NCBI GenBank assembly: GCA_028281635.1
Contig: JANQJM010000005.1
Location: 1 to 64,000, forward strand
DNA: 64,000 bases
Direction: 5' to 3'
Source of the DNA: Pseudomonadales bacterium
GTDB taxonomy: Bacteria; Pseudomonadota; Gammaproteobacteria; Pseudomonadales; Pseudohongiellaceae
In this document: one piece after another, positions 9,064 to 18,953 of the stretch
Position numbering within the stretch: position 1 is the first letter of the stretch
How the letters are laid out: every line of letters begins with the position of its first letter
The notes under the pieces: model-generated
Database searches by the model: none
Told to the model about the DNA's origin: nothing
Seen by the model: the letters and a program-made list of their open reading frames with translations, nothing else
Program-made: the position numbers and the translations under genes

Positions 9064-9648
9064 TCTTGCGACAACTCTATCAAAGTTGAGATTTTTGCTA
9101 TCGAAAACACCAGCTATCACATAGACAGCACTGATCGCATCACCTGGGTAGGAGAACGGTGGGATGGTTTTGCTGAGGAAAACAAAGCGCCTGAGCTGGC
9201 ACAACAGGGAGTCATTGGACGCTCATTGTTTGAATTCGTAGCCGATCCGGGTAATCGCCATATTTATACCCTGCTAATGAATCGAGTGCGAGAGACCGGT
9301 CGCAGTGTGAACTTCTCATTCCGCTGTGATGCGCCCGATTTGCGTCGGTTCATGCAGATGGAGATCGGTGCATTGAGCAATGGTGGGCTGGCTTTTGTAA
9401 GCCGCACGGTGCGGGAGGAGACACGCAAGTCGATTGCGCTATTGGATTCAGAGTCACCGAGGTCAGATGAGCTGCTGGGAATCTGCAGCTGGTGTAAGAA
9501 AGTGCGGCTCGATGAAGCAGACGAATGGGTCGAAGTGGAGGATGCGATTAAACATCTCAACTTGTTTGAGTCCACGTTGCTGCCCCAACTCTCACACGGA
9601 GTCTGCCCCGAATGTTATGAGAGCGCCCTGAAGGCAGAAGGAGTATGA
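9064..9648 (+). CDS. PAS-like protein with C-terminal CxxC pairs, start codon missing
   Basis: The frame is open from just after the stop at 9061-9063 and encodes a PAS-like region (IENTSYHIDSTDRITWVGER onward, then FVADPGNRHIY and FSFRCDAPDLRRFMQMEI). A short tail carries CSWCKKV and CPECYE, a likely zinc-binding pair. Homologous content begins well before the first ATG/GTG/TTG, a TTG at 9226 inside the PAS region. The gene therefore either uses a rare start (ATT 9091 or ATC 9079), has lost its 5' end, or has a frameshift near 9060. It is convergent with the kinase at 9664. Function unknown; PAS and zinc suggest sensing or an adaptor. Confidence 0.6.
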   Translation, partial: SCDNSIKVEIFAIENTSYHIDSTDRITWVGERWDGFAEENKAPELAQQGVIGRSLFEFVADPGNRHIYTLLMNRVRETGRSVNFSFRCDAPDLRRFMQMEIGALSNGGLAFVSRTVREETRKSIALLDSESPRSDELLGICSWCKKVRLDEADEWVEVEDAIKHLNLFESTLLPQLSHGVCPECYESALKAEGV

Positions 9649-9663
9649 AGTGTGGAACCTCTG

Positions 9664-12090
9664 TTATGCGATTCTCTCGTCAGTTGAAACCCGGCTTTTT
9701 TGAGAGACATCTGCCGGCAGGATCAATCTGAATACAGATCCGCTTCCAGCTTCGCTATCCACTAATATATCACCTCCTAGTATTTCGCTATGTTTTTTCA
9801 CCAAGGATAAACCCAGGCCCAGACCACCATGTTCACGGGTATTGGAATTGTCTGCTTGTTCGAAAGGTTCAAACAGAGTAGGGATTTGCCCGGTTTCGAT
9901 GCCGGTGCCCGTGTCAGAAACAGCAAACTCTAGTTGATCAAAGTCGGATTCCACCACGCGCTTTGCACTCAAACTCACTCTGCCAGACTTGGTGAATTTG
10001 GCCGCATTGTCGAGTAAGTGCATTAACAGATCAGTAAGTTTGTTCGGATCAGTCTCAATCTCACCGATGTCTTCCTGACATTCCACCAGCAGATGATTAT
10101 TGTTCGTTTTCATCTTTGGTTCAATTGCCTTGGCGATCTCCTGAAACAATGAATCTATAGCCACGATACGAGACTCACAGGTTTGTTCAGTGTCCAGTGC
10201 CTTCGTAAAGTTGACGATATCGGTAATCGTTTTCAACAACTGCTCACCGGCGTTATGGACCTTGTTTAGAAGTTCCAGTTGCGATGTGTCATTGTTGGGA
10301 GAAGTTTTTTCGATTAACAATTCACTATAACTAACGATAGCGGTAAGGGGTGTGCGTAATTCATGGCTCATATTGGAGAGAAATTGTGACTTCGCCTCGT
10401 TAGCTGCTTCTGCTTTCTGGTTAGCAGATATCAGGAACCGTTCAGTGTTTTTTGCTTCTGTTACATCGCGACTAGAGATAACGACGCCCACAACACGGTT
10501 GTTCTCATCCTTGTGAGGGTCAAACAACATCTCGAAACATCTAGGTTCTAATCCATGAAGACTATCCCAGGATTCAGTTTGCAAGCGCTCTCCCTTTAGA
10601 CAAGAGTCCAACAAGGGTTTCATTTTTTTGTTGAAGAATCTCTTGCCATGCACTTCCTGAATATGGTGACCGATAACCTGTTCTTGTGTTCTCCCAATGG
10701 TCTTCAGGTAGCTCTGATTTGCAGCCTGAAACACGTAGTTTCTATCCACAAAAATCATTAGCTCTCGCGTGGTCGAAATAATATGCCCAAATATTCGCAG
10801 ATCATGGCCCTGTTCTTTGACCTCCCTTTCCAGCGCAGTCTTGCGGAGCAACAGGGAATGCTCAGTTAATTTACGTTCCGTGATGTCTCTGGCGATTTTT
10901 GAAATTGCAACGACTTTACCTGAGTCATCGAAAATGGGGGAGCAAGTGACAGAGATTGGAAATAATGAACCGTCTTTTCGTTGCCGGACAGTTTCGAAAT
11001 GCTCTACTCGATTTCCAGACGAGATTTGCTCAATAATGCTCTTTTCTTCATCGGCAAGCATTGGTGGAAAAAGTATCAGTATAGACTTTCCAATAACTTC
11101 TTCAGCTTTGTAACCGAACATCTTCTCAGCCCCGAAATTCCAGCTGGTAATTATGCTGTCCAATGTTTTGCTGATGATGGCGTCATCTGACGTTTCAATG
11201 ATTGCCCTGAAGCGAGCCCGCTCCTCTTCTGCTTCTTTTCGATCACTAATGTCTTTGATGGTGCATATACATTTGGGTTGTCCCTGAACAGTTACTTCAA
11301 TAATTGAAAGATCCACCGGTAACTGACTTCCATCTGCTTTAACAATCTCAACGTCGCGCAAGAATGACCGTTTGTTGTTGGCGTCGCGATTGTCGAAGGG
11401 AAATCCTTGTAACAAGGGAATAAAACTGCTGATGGATTGTTTGACAACTCCTTCTTGAGTGCAGCCAAACAAGCTTTCTGCAGCCCGATTAGTTGATTCT
11501 ACTGCCCCGAATTTGTTAACGGTAATGATTCCATCGGAAGTATTGTCAACTAAGGCGCCTAGATACGACTGGTGATCTTCAAGCAGTTGGGTTCTGTCTG
11601 ATTGCGTAAACGCTTCCAATTGTAGTTGGACCAGTTTGCTGAGATCCCGCAACATCTCCAATTGACTGTCTGTCAATTCCCGGGGTTTGGTGTCAACTAT
11701 GCAAAGTGCACCGATCGGAAAACCCGAAGCTGTTGTTAGCGGTGATCCTGCATACATTCTTACGCCTGGTTCTCCAGTAACGAGGGGATTGTCTGCAAAA
11801 CGTTCGTCTTCCAGTGTGTCTGGAATGTAGAAAATATTGGACTGAAGAATGGTGTGACCACAAAAAGAGATGCTTCTATCTGTTTCGCAAGAATCTAGAC
11901 CATATTTAGATTTAAACCACTGTCTGTCCTTGTCAACCAGGCTTACGAGCGAAATAGGAACATCGAAAAGATGAGCTGTTAGGCGCGTGATGCAATCGAA
12001 GCGCTCTTCGGGCTCACTGTCGAGCAAGCTTAAGCGTGCAAGTTCGGTAAGCCGTTCCTGCTCATTTTCGGGGAAGGGTGTGATTAGCAT
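9664..12090 (-). CDS. Cytoplasmic sensor histidine kinase (GAF-PAS-PAS-PAS-HisKA-HATPase)
   Basis: 808 aa with no membrane segment or signal peptide. A GAF domain spans about 20-165 (SISFCGHTILQ, FADNPLVTGEPGVRMYAGSP). Three PAS units follow: about 173-285, 290-415 ending in ISKIARDITERK, and 430-550. The HisKA phospho-site is His576 in [13 protein letters not shown], then the ATPase domain with DTGTG and GLGLGL boxes. There is no receiver or Hpt, so phosphate must go to a separate protein. It is the first member of a ten-kinase cluster. A FliA-type promoter motif lies 87 bases upstream (12177-12203), suggesting expression with late flagellar genes. Confidence 0.93.
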   Translation of the reverse strand: MLITPFPENEQERLTELARLSLLDSEPEERFDCITRLTAHLFDVPISLVSLVDKDRQWFKSKYGLDSCETDRSISFCGHTILQSNIFYIPDTLEDERFADNPLVTGEPGVRMYAGSPLTTASGFPIGALCIVDTKPRELTDSQLEMLRDLSKLVQLQLEAFTQSDRTQLLEDHQSYLGALVDNTSDGIITVNKFGAVESTNRAAESLFGCTQEGVVKQSISSFIPLLQGFPFDNRDANNKRSFLRDVEIVKADGSQLPVDLSIIEVTVQGQPKCICTIKDISDRKEAEEERARFRAIIETSDDAIISKTLDSIITSWNFGAEKMFGYKAEEVIGKSILILFPPMLADEEKSIIEQISSGNRVEHFETVRQRKDGSLFPISVTCSPIFDDSGKVVAISKIARDITERKLTEHSLLLRKTALEREVKEQGHDLRIFGHIISTTRELMIFVDRNYVFQAANQSYLKTIGRTQEQVIGHHIQEVHGKRFFNKKMKPLLDSCLKGERLQTESWDSLHGLEPRCFEMLFDPHKDENNRVVGVVISSRDVTEAKNTERFLISANQKAEAANEAKSQFLSNMSHELRTPLTAIVSYSELLIEKTSPNNDTSQLELLNKVHNAGEQLLKTITDIVNFTKALDTEQTCESRIVAIDSLFQEIAKAIEPKMKTNNNHLLVECQEDIGEIETDPNKLTDLLMHLLDNAAKFTKSGRVSLSAKRVVESDFDQLEFAVSDTGTGIETGQIPTLFEPFEQADNSNTREHGGLGLGLSLVKKHSEILGGDILVDSEAGSGSVFRLILPADVSQKSRVSTDERIA

Positions 12091-12176
12091 TATATTTTAC
12101 TTCGCTCTGACTTTTGGGTGCGCGAAAGACTGAGGTTTTGACCAAAAAACAAAACGATCAAATTAAGTGACTGGAT

Positions 12177-12203
12177 ATTACGACAGGGAATGGAATAACT
12201 TTA
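12177..12203 (-). promoter_or_regulatory. Sigma-28 (FliA)-type promoter motif for the kinase at 9664-12090
   Basis: Read on the minus strand: TAAAG, 14 bases, GTCGTAAT, the same two boxes and spacing as at 24525-24551 and nearly those of flagellin at 61718-61744. The classical FliA pattern is TAAAG-N14-GCCGATAA. The site lies 87 bases before the kinase start. Confidence 0.62.
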
Positions 12204-12358
12204 GTTATATGGTTGCTGGGGGTTTTAGTCGGAACCAAAATACAGGGAGGGTAGTAAGTGTAGAAAGAAAAGGTGGAATTGAAAGTAACTGGAGGCCGCG
12301 GTTAAGTGCTGACAGACAGCCAGTGAGACTATCCCTAGTTCGGCCTAGGAGCTTCGAG

Positions 12359-13153
12359 CTATTGCCCAAGAATTTCTATTTCAATCTCTTGATAATCCCG
12401 AAGCAGGGGCTCCATGATTCGTTGAAATTCTCCTGACTCCACAACTTTTTGATAGGCCCATTCGAGTCTGTCGACGACTAATCTACTGGTTTCTTTGCTG
12501 ACTGAAATGTACATACTGTCGGCCATTTCTTCTAATCTTATGACGCCAACCAAATCGTTTTCATTGAAACCATTTCCACGCACAAACATTCCCGCATGTA
12601 GCTTGGTGTACGGAAACAAATCGATACGGCCTCTCTGTAGCATAACTATGTTGAGCGAGGGGTCTCGTACATACACTAGGTTATTAAACTCCTTGGTCTC
12701 CAGATAGTTTCCAACAACGTCTGCACGAATTACCCCAACTCGCGAATTCTTCGCTTCCTCAAGCGTTCGGGGCAGAAACTCCAGATTCTCCTTTAGACCA
12801 TAGAGGTAATAATCCAGTGGTAAAGTCTTACCAATCCAGTGGTACTTATGTTCCCTATCTTGAGACCTTGCCATGGAATAAACCATGACATTGGCTGAGT
12901 TATCGATTGCGTGAACAGCTCTGGCCCAGGGAACTAAGGAGATATCATAGTCATATCCAGCTTCATGCATTACCGCTCTCACCAAGTTTGTGACATGTCC
13001 AGTGACTGGCCCTTCATCCGAGTCATTTGCTATGTAACTGTTTGGCTCGGAAAGCTCAGTGTAGATCTGAATAAACACGTCATCTTCAGCGCTACTCAAA
13101 TACGATGACAGGGTTATAACACTTGAAATAAGGGTTTGTAGAACTCTCTTCAT
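12359..13153 (-). CDS. Periplasmic solute-binding protein, family 3
   Basis: 264 aa with a signal peptide (about residues 1-22, SSYLSSAEDD). The mature protein resembles extracellular solute-binding proteins of the amino-acid type (ISLVPWARAVHAIDNSANVM, then a two-lobe pattern ending GEFQRIMEPLLRDY). No permease or ATPase gene is nearby. Lone proteins of this kind often feed a sensor instead of a transporter. It diverges from a membrane hybrid kinase starting 107 bases away with a periplasmic segment of about 120 aa. A ligand-sensor partnership is possible but unproven. Confidence 0.82.
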   Translation of the reverse strand: MKRVLQTLISSVITLSSYLSSAEDDVFIQIYTELSEPNSYIANDSDEGPVTGHVTNLVRAVMHEAGYDYDISLVPWARAVHAIDNSANVMVYSMARSQDREHKYHWIGKTLPLDYYLYGLKENLEFLPRTLEEAKNSRVGVIRADVVGNYLETKEFNNLVYVRDPSLNIVMLQRGRIDLFPYTKLHAGMFVRGNGFNENDLVGVIRLEEMADSMYISVSKETSRLVVDRLEWAYQKVVESGEFQRIMEPLLRDYQEIEIEILGQ

Positions 13154-13260
13154 AATGCTTTGGGCTACAGTTTCGAAATAGACGACAGATACCCGTTAAT
13201 ACTAAGATTCAATTTAATATAATTTATACTGACTTTATTTGTCCTATATCATAACAGTTT

Positions 13261-15558
13261 GTGACAATCAAAACTGATTGCAATAGTTTTACCTTGTTAG
13301 AGTTCTTAAAGAAAAGACTAGCTCTCCGGCTGGCAAGCTACACCATACTTATGGCAATCGTGGTGGGTGCCTTAGTGGCTGCCTGGGAAGTATCTAGGGA
13401 TTTCTCTAGGTCTACAGGTGAGATTGTGTCTACTGCAGAACAACTGCTCGAGCTCACCCTGGATGCGGCTCAAGAAACTGTATATCAACTTGACGTCGCG
13501 CAGGCAGAAAACTTAATAAGCGGATTGATGCAGCATGAATTGTTTGTGCAAGCTGCGTTGATTGATGAGTTGGGGCAAGTGTTAGCAGTTTCGCAGCGAA
13601 CCCCACAAGAATTTAGTGGTGTGATGGGCTTTCTGGATATACCCATGACTGAATTCGAGTATGATTTGCCGCTCTCTGAAGCGGGTGACGTTTCGGGCAA
13701 ATTAATTGCGACTCTGGATGTAAAAGCCGGGCTCACTCCGTTCGTAGAATTGTCCATTGCCGTGGCAATTGGTTTGATGTTTGAAGCGCTGGTGGTTGCG
13801 ATTCTCATCTTCCTGGTGGTGGTTGTTACTGTCACTAACCCTATCGGAAATTTGGCCCGCAGGTTAACCAATATTGAGCCCGGCTCTGGAGAGAGGCTGG
13901 ACCTGGACAAGTATCATGGGCGCGATGAGATCGGGCATTTAATCGGTTCGGCAAATCGCTACCTGGACACAGCATCTCGGTATCAGTCGGAGCTCGAGCA
14001 AAGCAAGCAGATTCTGCAAGACACATTGAATAGTCTTCTGGAGGGCGTGATCACCGCCGATGAGCAAGGTGCCATCATTTCTATCAATTCGGCAGGTCAG
14101 CAAATGTTCGGCTACTCTGCTGACCAGGCGATAGGTTTGGACTTGCAACGACTGTTCGAAAAAAAACCAGCCTCGCATAGCCGCGACGGCATTAATAGCG
14201 CCATAGCAGGTAAGAATGCTGGCTTAAGGGCGACTGGTATTAAAGCGTCTGGCGAATCTTTTCCAGTGGAGTTGGCGACCTCAGAGATTCGCTACCCGGA
14301 AGGAACCTACCGTTTGTGGACGATTCGGGATGTATCCGAACATGTTCAATTGGAACGGGAGCGGTTAAAGCTCGAAGACAAGCTACGACATTCGCAAAAA
14401 ATGGAGGCCATGGGCACACTCGCAGGTGGTATAGCACATGACTTTAACAATATCTTAGGCGGGGTTGCTGGATTCACTGAGCTCGCAATCCTGGAGTCAG
14501 AGAAAGACAGTTCGATCCAAGGACATCTCTCGAATGTTCTTGCGGGCACCGAAAAAGCAGCTCAGCTGGTTAAGCGTATTCTGGCCTTTAGTCGCAAGCA
14601 AGCGGAAGAAAAAGCCGACATTAACCTGGTACATACGGTAAATGAGTGTCTGGCGCTGATCAAGCAAACCATCCCGTCAACAATCAAATTGGAAGCCGAG
14701 TTTGATGCCGATAAGTTCATCGTATATGCCAGCGAATCAATGATGTTACAGGTACTGATGAACTTGTATACCAACGCGGCGAGCGCTATTGGCGATGCTC
14801 CTGGGAGCATTCACCTGAAGATGGAGCTTACAGACTCCGCTAACGAAGCTATGCTGAATATTTTCGACCAAGTCTCGGGTAGATTGCATATTGACAGGCA
14901 GTACTTGAGGATTTCAATTCAAGACTCTGGTCCAGGAATACCTGCAGAAATATTGCACAGAATTTTCGAGCCCTACTTTACAACCAAGGAGTTAGGCGCG
15001 GGAACGGGCATGGGGCTGGCGATGGTTCATTCTATCGTAGAGGCCCACGACGGATTCGTGCAAGCCGAAAACTGTGCGACAGGTGGTGCACTTTTTTCAA
15101 TATTTCTGCCTTTAGCAACCAGCCAGTCAGAGATGGCTGAAGATTTCATCGAAGATGTACAAAACAACAGTGATTGCCCCGTTGGTAAGGAGCGAATTCT
15201 GGTAGTGGATGACAACGAAATGTTGACTGAATTATTCAGCAAGGCCCTGAGTCGTTTCGGCTATGAAGTAGTCGTCAGCAACAATGGCGACCACGCACTA
15301 AGTGAGTTCTCCAAGTCCGATAGCCACTTTGATCTCGTGATCAGTGATCAGACGATGCCAGGGATGAATGGCGACAAGTTGTTTTCAAAGATTCATGCTC
15401 TCAAACCCAGTCAACGCACTATCTTGTGTACGGGATTCAGCAATTCCATATCCCGAGAGCAGGCAGAGGCACAAGGAATAAAGCGCTATTTGCAGAAACC
15501 AGTTGCCGTTAGCTCAATGTGCCAAGTCGTTAGAGAAGTTTTGGATGAACCTGTGTAA
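13261..15558 (+). CDS. Membrane hybrid histidine kinase (TM-periplasmic-TM-HAMP-PAS-HisKA-HATPase-REC)
   Basis: 765 aa with a GTG start; no clear ribosome site is seen. A membrane helix lies near 25-45 (YTILMAIVVGALVAAWEV), a periplasmic part of about 120 aa follows, and a second helix lies near 170-197. HAMP is about 195-250 and PAS about 250-365. His393 in GGIAHDFNNILGG is of the NtrB-like HDFNN type. The ATPase ends with TGMGLAMVHSIVEAHDG. The C-terminal receiver (ILVVDDNE, Asp696 in VISDQTMPGMNG, LQKPV) has all key residues. It is divergent from the solute-binding protein at 12359-13153. Confidence 0.93.
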   Translation: MTIKTDCNSFTLLEFLKKRLALRLASYTILMAIVVGALVAAWEVSRDFSRSTGEIVSTAEQLLELTLDAAQETVYQLDVAQAENLISGLMQHELFVQAALIDELGQVLAVSQRTPQEFSGVMGFLDIPMTEFEYDLPLSEAGDVSGKLIATLDVKAGLTPFVELSIAVAIGLMFEALVVAILIFLVVVVTVTNPIGNLARRLTNIEPGSGERLDLDKYHGRDEIGHLIGSANRYLDTASRYQSELEQSKQILQDTLNSLLEGVITADEQGAIISINSAGQQMFGYSADQAIGLDLQRLFEKKPASHSRDGINSAIAGKNAGLRATGIKASGESFPVELATSEIRYPEGTYRLWTIRDVSEHVQLERERLKLEDKLRHSQKMEAMGTLAGGIAHDFNNILGGVAGFTELAILESEKDSSIQGHLSNVLAGTEKAAQLVKRILAFSRKQAEEKADINLVHTVNECLALIKQTIPSTIKLEAEFDADKFIVYASESMMLQVLMNLYTNAASAIGDAPGSIHLKMELTDSANEAMLNIFDQVSGRLHIDRQYLRISIQDSGPGIPAEILHRIFEPYFTTKELGAGTGMGLAMVHSIVEAHDGFVQAENCATGGALFSIFLPLATSQSEMAEDFIEDVQNNSDCPVGKERILVVDDNEMLTELFSKALSRFGYEVVVSNNGDHALSEFSKSDSHFDLVISDQTMPGMNGDKLFSKIHALKPSQRTILCTGFSNSISREQAEAQGIKRYLQKPVAVSSMCQVVREVLDEPV

Positions 15559-15763
15559 CTAAAAAGAGAAATGCAGGCTTAAGGAGTTTTCAGAATCCGT
15601 GTGGGCATGACTCTTCAGAACTAATCAATCTATCAACTGGCGCGAGAAGCAGAGGTGTTTACAGTTCAGCCAAAGCGCTACTGAGAGTATCAACATGATC
15701 AAGAGCCTCAATTCGAAAAAGAACTAAGGAAATCTCTAGGTTCTTCTCTTCACGTAGATCATT

Positions 15764-15784
15764 AGTGATAGAAAAACTATCACT
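15764..15784 (+). terminator. Hairpin, possible terminator after the kinase at 13261
   Basis: AGTGATAG, loop AAAAA, CTATCACT, a perfect 8-pair stem followed by CTTTT. The stem is AT-rich and the T-run short, so it could equally be an operator. It lies 206 bases after the upstream stop. Confidence 0.35.
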
Positions 15785-15927
15785 CTTTTAAAGATATCAT
15801 TGCGACACTATTAGCTAGTGAATATAGTATGCAGCGCGCAGTAAATCAGGTTCTCCTGTCACTTTTTTGACACTTCGGTTTGTGCTTCATAGAACGACCG
15901 TTTGGGTACTGGTTTGCTTGGGGTGAT

Positions 15928-15946
15928 AATTACTCGTGTAGTAATT
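15928..15946. promoter_or_regulatory. Palindrome upstream of the kinase at 15987
   Basis: AATTACT, 5 bases, AGTAATT, perfect 7-base arms, 41 bases before the start codon. The right arm continues as GTAATTCGAAGAG. A 12-of-13 match to that string follows the -10 box of the promoter at 24525. No TAAAG box is present here, so it was not called a FliA promoter. Confidence 0.3.
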
Positions 15947-15986
15947 CGAAGAGTTAACAGAGAATAATTGCAGTCAGTCACTACTC

Positions 15987-18779
15987 ATGCATGATCCGGA
16001 ACCAGATGAAATATCGAATACATTAACGCTGCCAGCTCCTTCTCGCCGATTGCAATGCTTATTGGAAACGGTCGTCGACGATATCCGGCACGGAGTGGTT
16101 AAGCAACAATTGGCTATTGTCAGCAATCAGGTGCCTCTGGCACTTTCCATCTCTCTTATAGCTTGCATTACGTTAGTGGCGTACTCCTACGCCTACTATC
16201 CATCGACTAACGTTCAGGTTTGGGGGGCTATCAACTTTGCAGTCACACTCCTCGCTGGATTCAGGCATATGTTGGCGGCCAGGCGTAGGGAGCGTCCCAG
16301 ATTGGACGGGAGTTTACAAAGAACCTACAGAGGGCTGATAAAGGCCTGCGTCCAGGTGTTGACCCTTGGGAGTATTTGGGGGGTTCTGGTCTACCTAATC
16401 CCGAGCACAGATCATCTATTGAGCATGGCAATATTATTTGTGCTTGGAGGTACGGCCGCTGGCGGTGCAATACTCCTCGCTGCAATTCCTCTGCTCTCAT
16501 TACTGTGGATCACTTCTAGCCTGCTGCCCGCCGTGATCTATCTTGCGACTACTGGACAAGAGGCGTTTCCAGGAATCGTTTGGATCTGGCTGGTCTACCT
16601 GGTTGTGATTGCTACTCTCTCTGTGCTTATGCACAGTGTAATGAATTCATTAAGGCAAACTGATCAACTTAACATTCGTCTGGAAGGGGCAAGAGTAAAC
16701 AATGCAATCGCTGCGAGTGTAAACCAGGCGGAGTCCCTGGATGAGGCGATTCAGAACTGTCTGCAACTCATCATTGACTATTCAGAATGGGCCTTGGGCC
16801 ATATGCGAGTAGTGGATTCTCAATCAGCCGAGCTGGTGCTGAAGAGCAAAACTATCTGGGCTGAGCGAGAGCCCGGTGAATATGCTGCGTTCACTATGGA
16901 TCACCAGAATAGACTACAGTCTCCGGGTGACTATCCAGAAGAACTATCCAGCGATTTGCCAATCGTCGTTGATTTTCAAGAAGCAGCGCAGGATGAGAAT
17001 CGTGCCCCCACGCTAGCCTGGATGCATAGTTGCAAGCAGGCTGGTCTGAAGCGCTGTCTGGTAGCGCCCATTTCTATCGGTAGTCAGGTGCAAGCGGTTG
17101 TTGAGTTATTTGATGATAGTTCAGGGCCTGTTTCTCAAGAGTTATTCGAGAAAGCCATGCTTGTCAGTATGCAACTGGGACGAGCTATAGAGCGACGCAA
17201 TCTTGCCAGACAGACCCAATTCTTGTCAGCGGTGCTGAAGAATATTGAGGATGAAATAGTCGCTTGTGACGCGGATGGCTACTTGTTTTACAACAACGAT
17301 CCAGATTCGATTACCAACCCAAATATCAGCATTCGTCCAATACCGGTATCAGAGTGGACCAGCCGATTTGAGCTGTTTCACAGTGACGGCAAAACGCGAT
17401 TGAAACTGGATGAGATGCCTCTCTATCAGGCCTGGTTAGGACAGGAAGTTCGAGATTTCGACATGGTAAACGTGGTTGATGGAGTGGCAAAACGCTTCCT
17501 GGTGTCTGGACAACCGATCTATGACGCGCATGGGGAGTCCATGGGGGGCATGGTGTCGATGCACAATGTTTCCGATATGCGTCGATTGGAGAATCAACTG
17601 GCTCACGCTCGAAAAATGGAGATGATGGGGCAACTGGCGGGCGGGGTAGCGCATGACTTTAACAATGTTCTGATGGTTGCCAGAGGAAATCTTGAGTTGC
17701 TCGAGATGGAAGCGAATCCGGGCAGTGAGTCAGCAGGGCTAATCAGAAATATAGCGGCTGCCATGGATGATGCAGCAAATTTGACGAATCAACTGTTGTC
17801 TGTATCTCGCCGCCAGAAGCTTAACTCTCAGGTGATTGATATAGCAGGTTTGGTGCATGACACTGCCGAAATGCTGGCGCGAACACTGGGAACCAATGTA
17901 AGAATTAAGGTGGGGATGGACGACAATTTATGGCCTGTCAAAATCGACGTTGAGCAGCTAAAGATGGCCTTGATGAACATCTTGATAAACGCCCGCGATG
18001 CTATGGAAGGTGTTGGTCGCATTTCCATTTCAGCTTGCAATACTATTATTGGAGCGAATCTGGCAAGAATGCATGAGTTATCTGTAGGCGACTATGTTTG
18101 TTTGTCAATTAAAGACAGTGGTCCTGGAATTTTTCAGGAAGATATACAGCGAATATTTGAGCCATTCTTCACAACCAAAAAAGAGTCCAAGGGTACTGGG
18201 CTCGGTCTAAGTATCGTTCACGGATTTCTAAAACAATCAGATGGCGCAATCGTCGCGAGGAATAACTCCGAAGGAGGCGCCTGTTTTAGTCTCTACATAC
18301 CGCGCTTTAATGGGTTACCTCAGGATATCCAGCAAAGTAATCAACTCGATAACACGGAATCCCGACACGATGAAGTGGAGAAGAAGGAAGAGAAGCTCAG
18401 GATACTGGTAGTGGAAGACAAGCGGCCGCTATTGGATCTAATCGAGCGTGTATTAAGCAAAAACGGATTCGGGGTCTACAAGGCGGAAGATGAGGAAGCG
18501 TTTAGATCAGAACTAAAGACGCACGGTCCGTTTGATCTACTGTTATCAGACATCATGCTACAAGGCTCCTGCAATGGTTTTGATCTGGCAAGCGAAATGA
18601 AGGAGTGCTATCCAAACTGTCAGATGATGTTTATGACTGGATATGTAGATCCCGCCAATCTGGCTATGGCTTCAGAATGGAGCGAATCCCAAGTTCTAAA
18701 GAAACCCTTCAAGCTGGATAACTTGCTGCGAGAAATAAACTTCTTGATGAGCAACAGGAAGTCGAAATTCGTGGCATGA
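15987..18779 (+). CDS. Membrane hybrid histidine kinase (6TM-GAF-PAS-HisKA-HATPase-REC)
   Basis: 930 aa. A hydrophobic N-terminal block at about 48-215 has five or six membrane helices. A GAF-like region (about 240-400) and a PAS-like region (about 410-535) follow. His556 lies in GGVAHDFNNVLMV (HDFNN type), with ATPase boxes DSGPGI and GTGLGLSIVHG. The receiver begins ILVVEDKR, with the acceptor Asp855 in LLSDIML and LKKPF at the end. No large extracellular domain is visible, so the membrane block itself or a cytoplasmic ligand may be sensed. A palindrome precedes the gene. Confidence 0.92.
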   Translation: MHDPEPDEISNTLTLPAPSRRLQCLLETVVDDIRHGVVKQQLAIVSNQVPLALSISLIACITLVAYSYAYYPSTNVQVWGAINFAVTLLAGFRHMLAARRRERPRLDGSLQRTYRGLIKACVQVLTLGSIWGVLVYLIPSTDHLLSMAILFVLGGTAAGGAILLAAIPLLSLLWITSSLLPAVIYLATTGQEAFPGIVWIWLVYLVVIATLSVLMHSVMNSLRQTDQLNIRLEGARVNNAIAASVNQAESLDEAIQNCLQLIIDYSEWALGHMRVVDSQSAELVLKSKTIWAEREPGEYAAFTMDHQNRLQSPGDYPEELSSDLPIVVDFQEAAQDENRAPTLAWMHSCKQAGLKRCLVAPISIGSQVQAVVELFDDSSGPVSQELFEKAMLVSMQLGRAIERRNLARQTQFLSAVLKNIEDEIVACDADGYLFYNNDPDSITNPNISIRPIPVSEWTSRFELFHSDGKTRLKLDEMPLYQAWLGQEVRDFDMVNVVDGVAKRFLVSGQPIYDAHGESMGGMVSMHNVSDMRRLENQLAHARKMEMMGQLAGGVAHDFNNVLMVARGNLELLEMEANPGSESAGLIRNIAAAMDDAANLTNQLLSVSRRQKLNSQVIDIAGLVHDTAEMLARTLGTNVRIKVGMDDNLWPVKIDVEQLKMALMNILINARDAMEGVGRISISACNTIIGANLARMHELSVGDYVCLSIKDSGPGIFQEDIQRIFEPFFTTKKESKGTGLGLSIVHGFLKQSDGAIVARNNSEGGACFSLYIPRFNGLPQDIQQSNQLDNTESRHDEVEKKEEKLRILVVEDKRPLLDLIERVLSKNGFGVYKAEDEEAFRSELKTHGPFDLLLSDIMLQGSCNGFDLASEMKECYPNCQMMFMTGYVDPANLAMASEWSESQVLKKPFKLDNLLREINFLMSNRKSKFVA

Positions 18780-18807
18780 GAGTTACGTACTGGAATCATT
18801 CGGAAAA

Positions 18808-18834
18808 TAAAGTTTTTGGTATTTCTGGCGTAGT
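18808..18834 (+). promoter_or_regulatory. Sigma-28 (FliA)-type promoter motif for the kinase/regulator pair at 18954-20728
   Basis: TAAAG (continuing TTT, the full classical -35), 14 bases, GGCGTAGT. It closely resembles the flgM promoter at 50644-50671. It begins 29 bases after the preceding kinase stop and lies 120 bases before the chosen start. Confidence 0.55.
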
Positions 18835-18953
18835 TAGTCTGAAACACTTGCCGAAGGGTTGTGAACTGAATCTTTTGGGAGACACAGCGGCGTATAAAAT
18901 TGTTAGCTGTCTGTGCTCAATGGGTCAGGGAGCTAAGTTTCCCTATTGCAAAT

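Larger units (their letters stand above)
15559..15986. other. Intergenic region between two hybrid kinases
   Basis: No convincing coding frame in 428 bases. It holds a hairpin at 15764-15784 and a palindrome at 15928-15946, listed separately. The start of the downstream kinase has no strong ribosome site. Confidence 0.5.

Noticed and set aside
9040-9066. GGCGTAGT at about 9058, like the -10 of the site at 18808, as a promoter for the PAS gene
   Set aside because: No TAAAG or TCAAG at 14-15 bases upstream.
12167-12436. 89-codon plus-strand open frame upstream of the solute-binding gene end
   Set aside because: Overlaps the end of the solute-binding gene antisense, no ribosome site, no recognisable protein.
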